Assembly: GCA_910575075.1 (NCBI GenBank)
Contig: CAJTCY010000002.1
Location: 62,001 to 126,000 of the forward strand
From: Lachnospiraceae bacterium
GTDB taxonomy: Bacteria; Bacillota; Clostridia; Lachnospirales; Lachnospiraceae
Reading direction: 5' to 3'
Length of the DNA stretch: 64,000 nt
Position 1 is the first letter of the stretch; the number at the start of each line of letters is the position of its first letter. The notes beneath the pieces are model-generated. The model had not been told where the DNA came from. It saw only the letters and a list, made by a program, of their open reading frames with translations, and did not search any database. The position numbers were made by a program, and so were the translations under genes. Below, one piece after another: positions 62,232-64,000 of the stretch.

Positions 62232-62260
62232 TACTTGATATTTTAGTAAAATATCAAGTA
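62232..62260. terminator. Perfect palindrome overlapping the truA stop
   Basis: TACTTGATATTTTA-G-TAAAATATCAAGTA, a 14-bp perfect stem with one-base centre. It overlaps the truA stop codon (62254-62256). AT-rich, so either a weak terminator or a protein site. Confidence 0.5.
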
Positions 62261-63003
62261 CTTTTCCCATATTTTATCTCCTGCATTGTCAATCCCTTTG
62301 CCGGTGCAGTGGGACCTGCTGCACTTCTGTCTCTTTTCACAAGAATCTCACTCAATGCTTCTGGTTTTATCTCTCCAACGCCAACTGAAATCAATGTTCC
62401 TGCAATAATGCGCACCATATTATACAAAAATCCCGTTCCTGTTACCCGTATCGTCACTATATCTTTCGCAGATCTCTCTACCGTACATAAAAGAATCTCC
62501 CGCACAGTATCCTCCACGGAAGTCCTCGCAGAACAGAAACTTTTAAAATCATGGCGTCCTACCAGATCCCCTGCCGCCTGCTGCATTTTTTCGACGTCCA
62601 AATGCCGATAGTAAAAATATGTATTATGCCGTATGGTTGGATCTGGAATCTTCCGGTTTAAAATCCGGTACTCATAAGTTTTCTCACTGTAGCATCTTCT
62701 GGGATGAAAATCAAAAGGCACCTCACTGGAACTCTGTACGACAATATCCTCGGGCAGACGCTGGTTTAAAGCATAACAGATTTTTTCCGGCGGGATTCTT
62801 GCAGCGGTGTCAAAAACAGCCACATTTCCAAGAGAATGGACGCCCGCGTCTGTCCGGCTGGCTCCAATCACCTGGATATCTTCTCTCAGTAATTCTGATA
62901 AAGCATTGTTCAGCATCCCTTCTATCGTTACCCCATTGGGCTGCAGCTGCCAGCCACAGTAATTGGTTCCGTCATAAGCCACCACCAGCTTGATCCGTCT
63001 CAT
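62254..63003 (-). CDS. truA: tRNA pseudouridine(38-40) synthase
   Basis: Modifies U38-U40 of tRNA anticodon arms. 249 residues. The catalytic Asp52 is in GASRTDAGVHSLGN (47-60), with AYDGTNYCGWQLQPNGVTIE (9-28) and the FLYNMVRIIAGTL motif near 206. It follows ecfT by 27 bp in the usual Firmicute order ecfA-ecfT-truA. Confidence 0.97.
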   Translation of the reverse strand: MRRIKLVVAYDGTNYCGWQLQPNGVTIEGMLNNALSELLREDIQVIGASRTDAGVHSLGNVAVFDTAARIPPEKICYALNQRLPEDIVVQSSSEVPFDFHPRRCYSEKTYEYRILNRKIPDPTIRHNTYFYYRHLDVEKMQQAAGDLVGRHDFKSFCSARTSVEDTVREILLCTVERSAKDIVTIRVTGTGFLYNMVRIIAGTLISVGVGEIKPEALSEILVKRDRSAAGPTAPAKGLTMQEIKYGKST

Positions 63004-63030
63004 ATATTTCCCCTTCCATCCAGGCCTTTT

Positions 63031-63831
63031 TTACAATAGTACTTTAAGCGCAATCACGCCTGCAAAATATCCGGCCGACAGCAAATATGCCGCAATGTCT
63101 GCTTTTTTATATCTCAAAGGCTTCATCTTTGTCCTTCCATCACCGCCATGGTAACAGCGCGCTTCCATTGCCATGGCCAGATCGTTCGCACGCCGAAAGG
63201 CAGAGATAAACAGCGGCACCAAAAGAGGCACCATGGATTTTGCTTTTTTTATCAGATTGCCGCTCTCAAAATCTGCTCCCCTGGCAAGCTGCGCTTTCAT
63301 AATCTTATCAGTCTCTTCTATCAAGATAGGAATAAAACGCAGGGCAATAGACATCATCATGGAAATTTCATGTACCGGGACATGCAGCTTATTGAAAGGC
63401 TTCAATGCCTTTTCCATCCCGTCCGTAAGCTGATTCGGCGTAGTCGTCAGAGTCAATATAGAACTTCCCAGTATCAAATATGTCAGGCGAACTGCCATAA
63501 ATCCTGCATTTTTCAGCCCTTCCCAGGTAATTCTCAATTTCCAGAATTCCACTATAGTTTCTCCAGGTGTGAGAAACAGATTAAAAAGTATTGTTATAAT
63601 CAAAATTACAGCAATTGCCTTTAATCCTCTCACCATATAGCCAAAGGGAACCTTCGAAAGCGCAATCATCAAAACCAGCGCCAGCGTCACTGCCGCAAAT
63701 CCCGCCCAGCCCTGAAATACAAAGAGAGACAGAATATAGAGCATTGCTGCCATAAGTTTGGTTCTGGGGTCCAGCCTGTGAATCACAGAATCTGCCGGAT
63801 AATATTGTCCGATTGTAATATCTCTTAACAT
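63031..63831 (-). CDS. ecfT: Energy-coupling factor transporter transmembrane protein EcfT
   Basis: Scaffold membrane subunit of the ECF vitamin/micronutrient importer, joining the ATPases to substrate-binding S components. 266 residues, about six membrane helices. The coupling motifs are KAQLARGADFESG (about 177-189) and AMEARCYHGG (about 221-230), the two ARG-type contacts to the ATPases. It starts 13 bp after the ecfA stop. Confidence 0.95.
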   Translation of the reverse strand: MLRDITIGQYYPADSVIHRLDPRTKLMAAMLYILSLFVFQGWAGFAAVTLALVLMIALSKVPFGYMVRGLKAIAVILIITILFNLFLTPGETIVEFWKLRITWEGLKNAGFMAVRLTYLILGSSILTLTTTPNQLTDGMEKALKPFNKLHVPVHEISMMMSIALRFIPILIEETDKIMKAQLARGADFESGNLIKKAKSMVPLLVPLFISAFRRANDLAMAMEARCYHGGDGRTKMKPLRYKKADIAAYLLSAGYFAGVIALKVLL

Positions 63832-63844
63832 ACTGTCTCCTACT

Positions 63845-64000
63845 TTACTTCTTAAATGCCTGCAGAATCGCTTCCTTTGCCTCTTCTAAGGTTGTGGCGA
63901 TGCCTGGCACCTGAATTCCGCGTTTTCTCAGATCATGCATCAGATAAGTAATCTGGGGCGCGGCAAGCCCTACTGCTTCCAGTTCCTGATAATGGGCAAA
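63845..64000 (-). CDS. Energy-coupling factor transporter ATPase, C-terminal end (partial)
   Basis: The last 51 residues are visible: FAHYQELEAVGLAAPQITYL, then MHDLRKRGIQVPG and TLEEAKEAILQAFKK. This matches the C-terminal domain of EcfA-type ATPases, and the position just before ecfT points to EcfA2. The nucleotide-binding motifs lie outside the window. Confidence 0.85.
   Translation of the reverse strand, partial: FAHYQELEAVGLAAPQITYLMHDLRKRGIQVPGIATTLEEAKEAILQAFKK

Overview
The window looks like the chromosome of a Gram-positive gut anaerobe of the Lachnospiraceae (Clostridia), probably Blautia or a close relative. The grounds are the low-to-mid GC, strong AGGAGG-type ribosome sites, spoVG, a long-form HPF, an HPr-like protein keeping Ser46, a DnaD/DnaI pair, paired GlgC/GlgD, a DUF6465-type protein and very large modular arabinan-degrading surface enzymes. 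The assignment rests on recognised protein families, not on a database match. I found no rRNA, tRNA or CRISPR array.

Layout. 0-12 kb is mostly housekeeping: a coiled-coil secreted protein (cut by the window edge), hpf, an SDR reductase behind a MITE-like element, two XRE regulators, spoVG, glgC-glgD, murC, a DnaA-box region leading into dnaD-dnaI, then prs. 12-15 kb holds a BceAB-type ABC transporter with a good operator candidate but no adjacent two-component system. 15-20 kb is an AT-rich accessory island: two small frameshifted genes, a type I toxin-antitoxin locus with a visible antisense promoter, and a 1237-residue nuclease-like/STAND NTPase protein that is a strong phage-defence candidate. 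20.6-34.7 kb carries two giant secreted enzymes for arabinose polymers (GH127 and double GH43). They flank an intramembrane-sensing two-component system that is translationally coupled to the GH43 gene. 35-37 kb has a DUF6465 protein, a Crh-like HPr and a CDF metal transporter. 37-39.3 kb is a second accessory patch: a SEFIR/TIR protein between two decayed copies of an antitoxin gene, next to a collapsed PIN-toxin gene. 40-42.6 kb has a purine permease and a GNAT enzyme. 42.8-50.6 kb is the L-arabinose operon (araA, fsa, split transketolase, araB, araD) with its GntR/LacI-type repressor and two matching 24-bp operators. 50.7-53.5 kb has an [FeFe]-hydrogenase-like protein and metK under a SAM-I riboswitch. 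53.6-57.9 kb has two polyprenol-linked glucosyl transfer genes and a FliD-like protein. 58-59.2 kb has an IS1182-type remnant and a higBA module. 59.3-64 kb is the ribosomal rplM-rpsI / truA / ecfT / ecfA block, interrupted by a chemoreceptor gene.

How it fits together. The GH127 and GH43 enzymes would release L-arabinose outside the cell. The ara operon converts it to D-xylulose-5-P and, through transketolase and the Fsa-type enzyme, into the pentose phosphate pathway. No arabinose transporter is encoded here. The TCS beside the glycosidases is of the BceRS type, while a BceAB-type transporter lacking a TCS lies 14 kb away, so the two may be partners.

The most unusual non-coding signal is a family of about 53-75 bp palindromic repeats. 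All four copies lie immediately downstream, in the same orientation, of an intrinsic terminator hairpin read on the minus strand. A second palindromic family and a 286-bp MITE with a 10-bp target duplication are also present.
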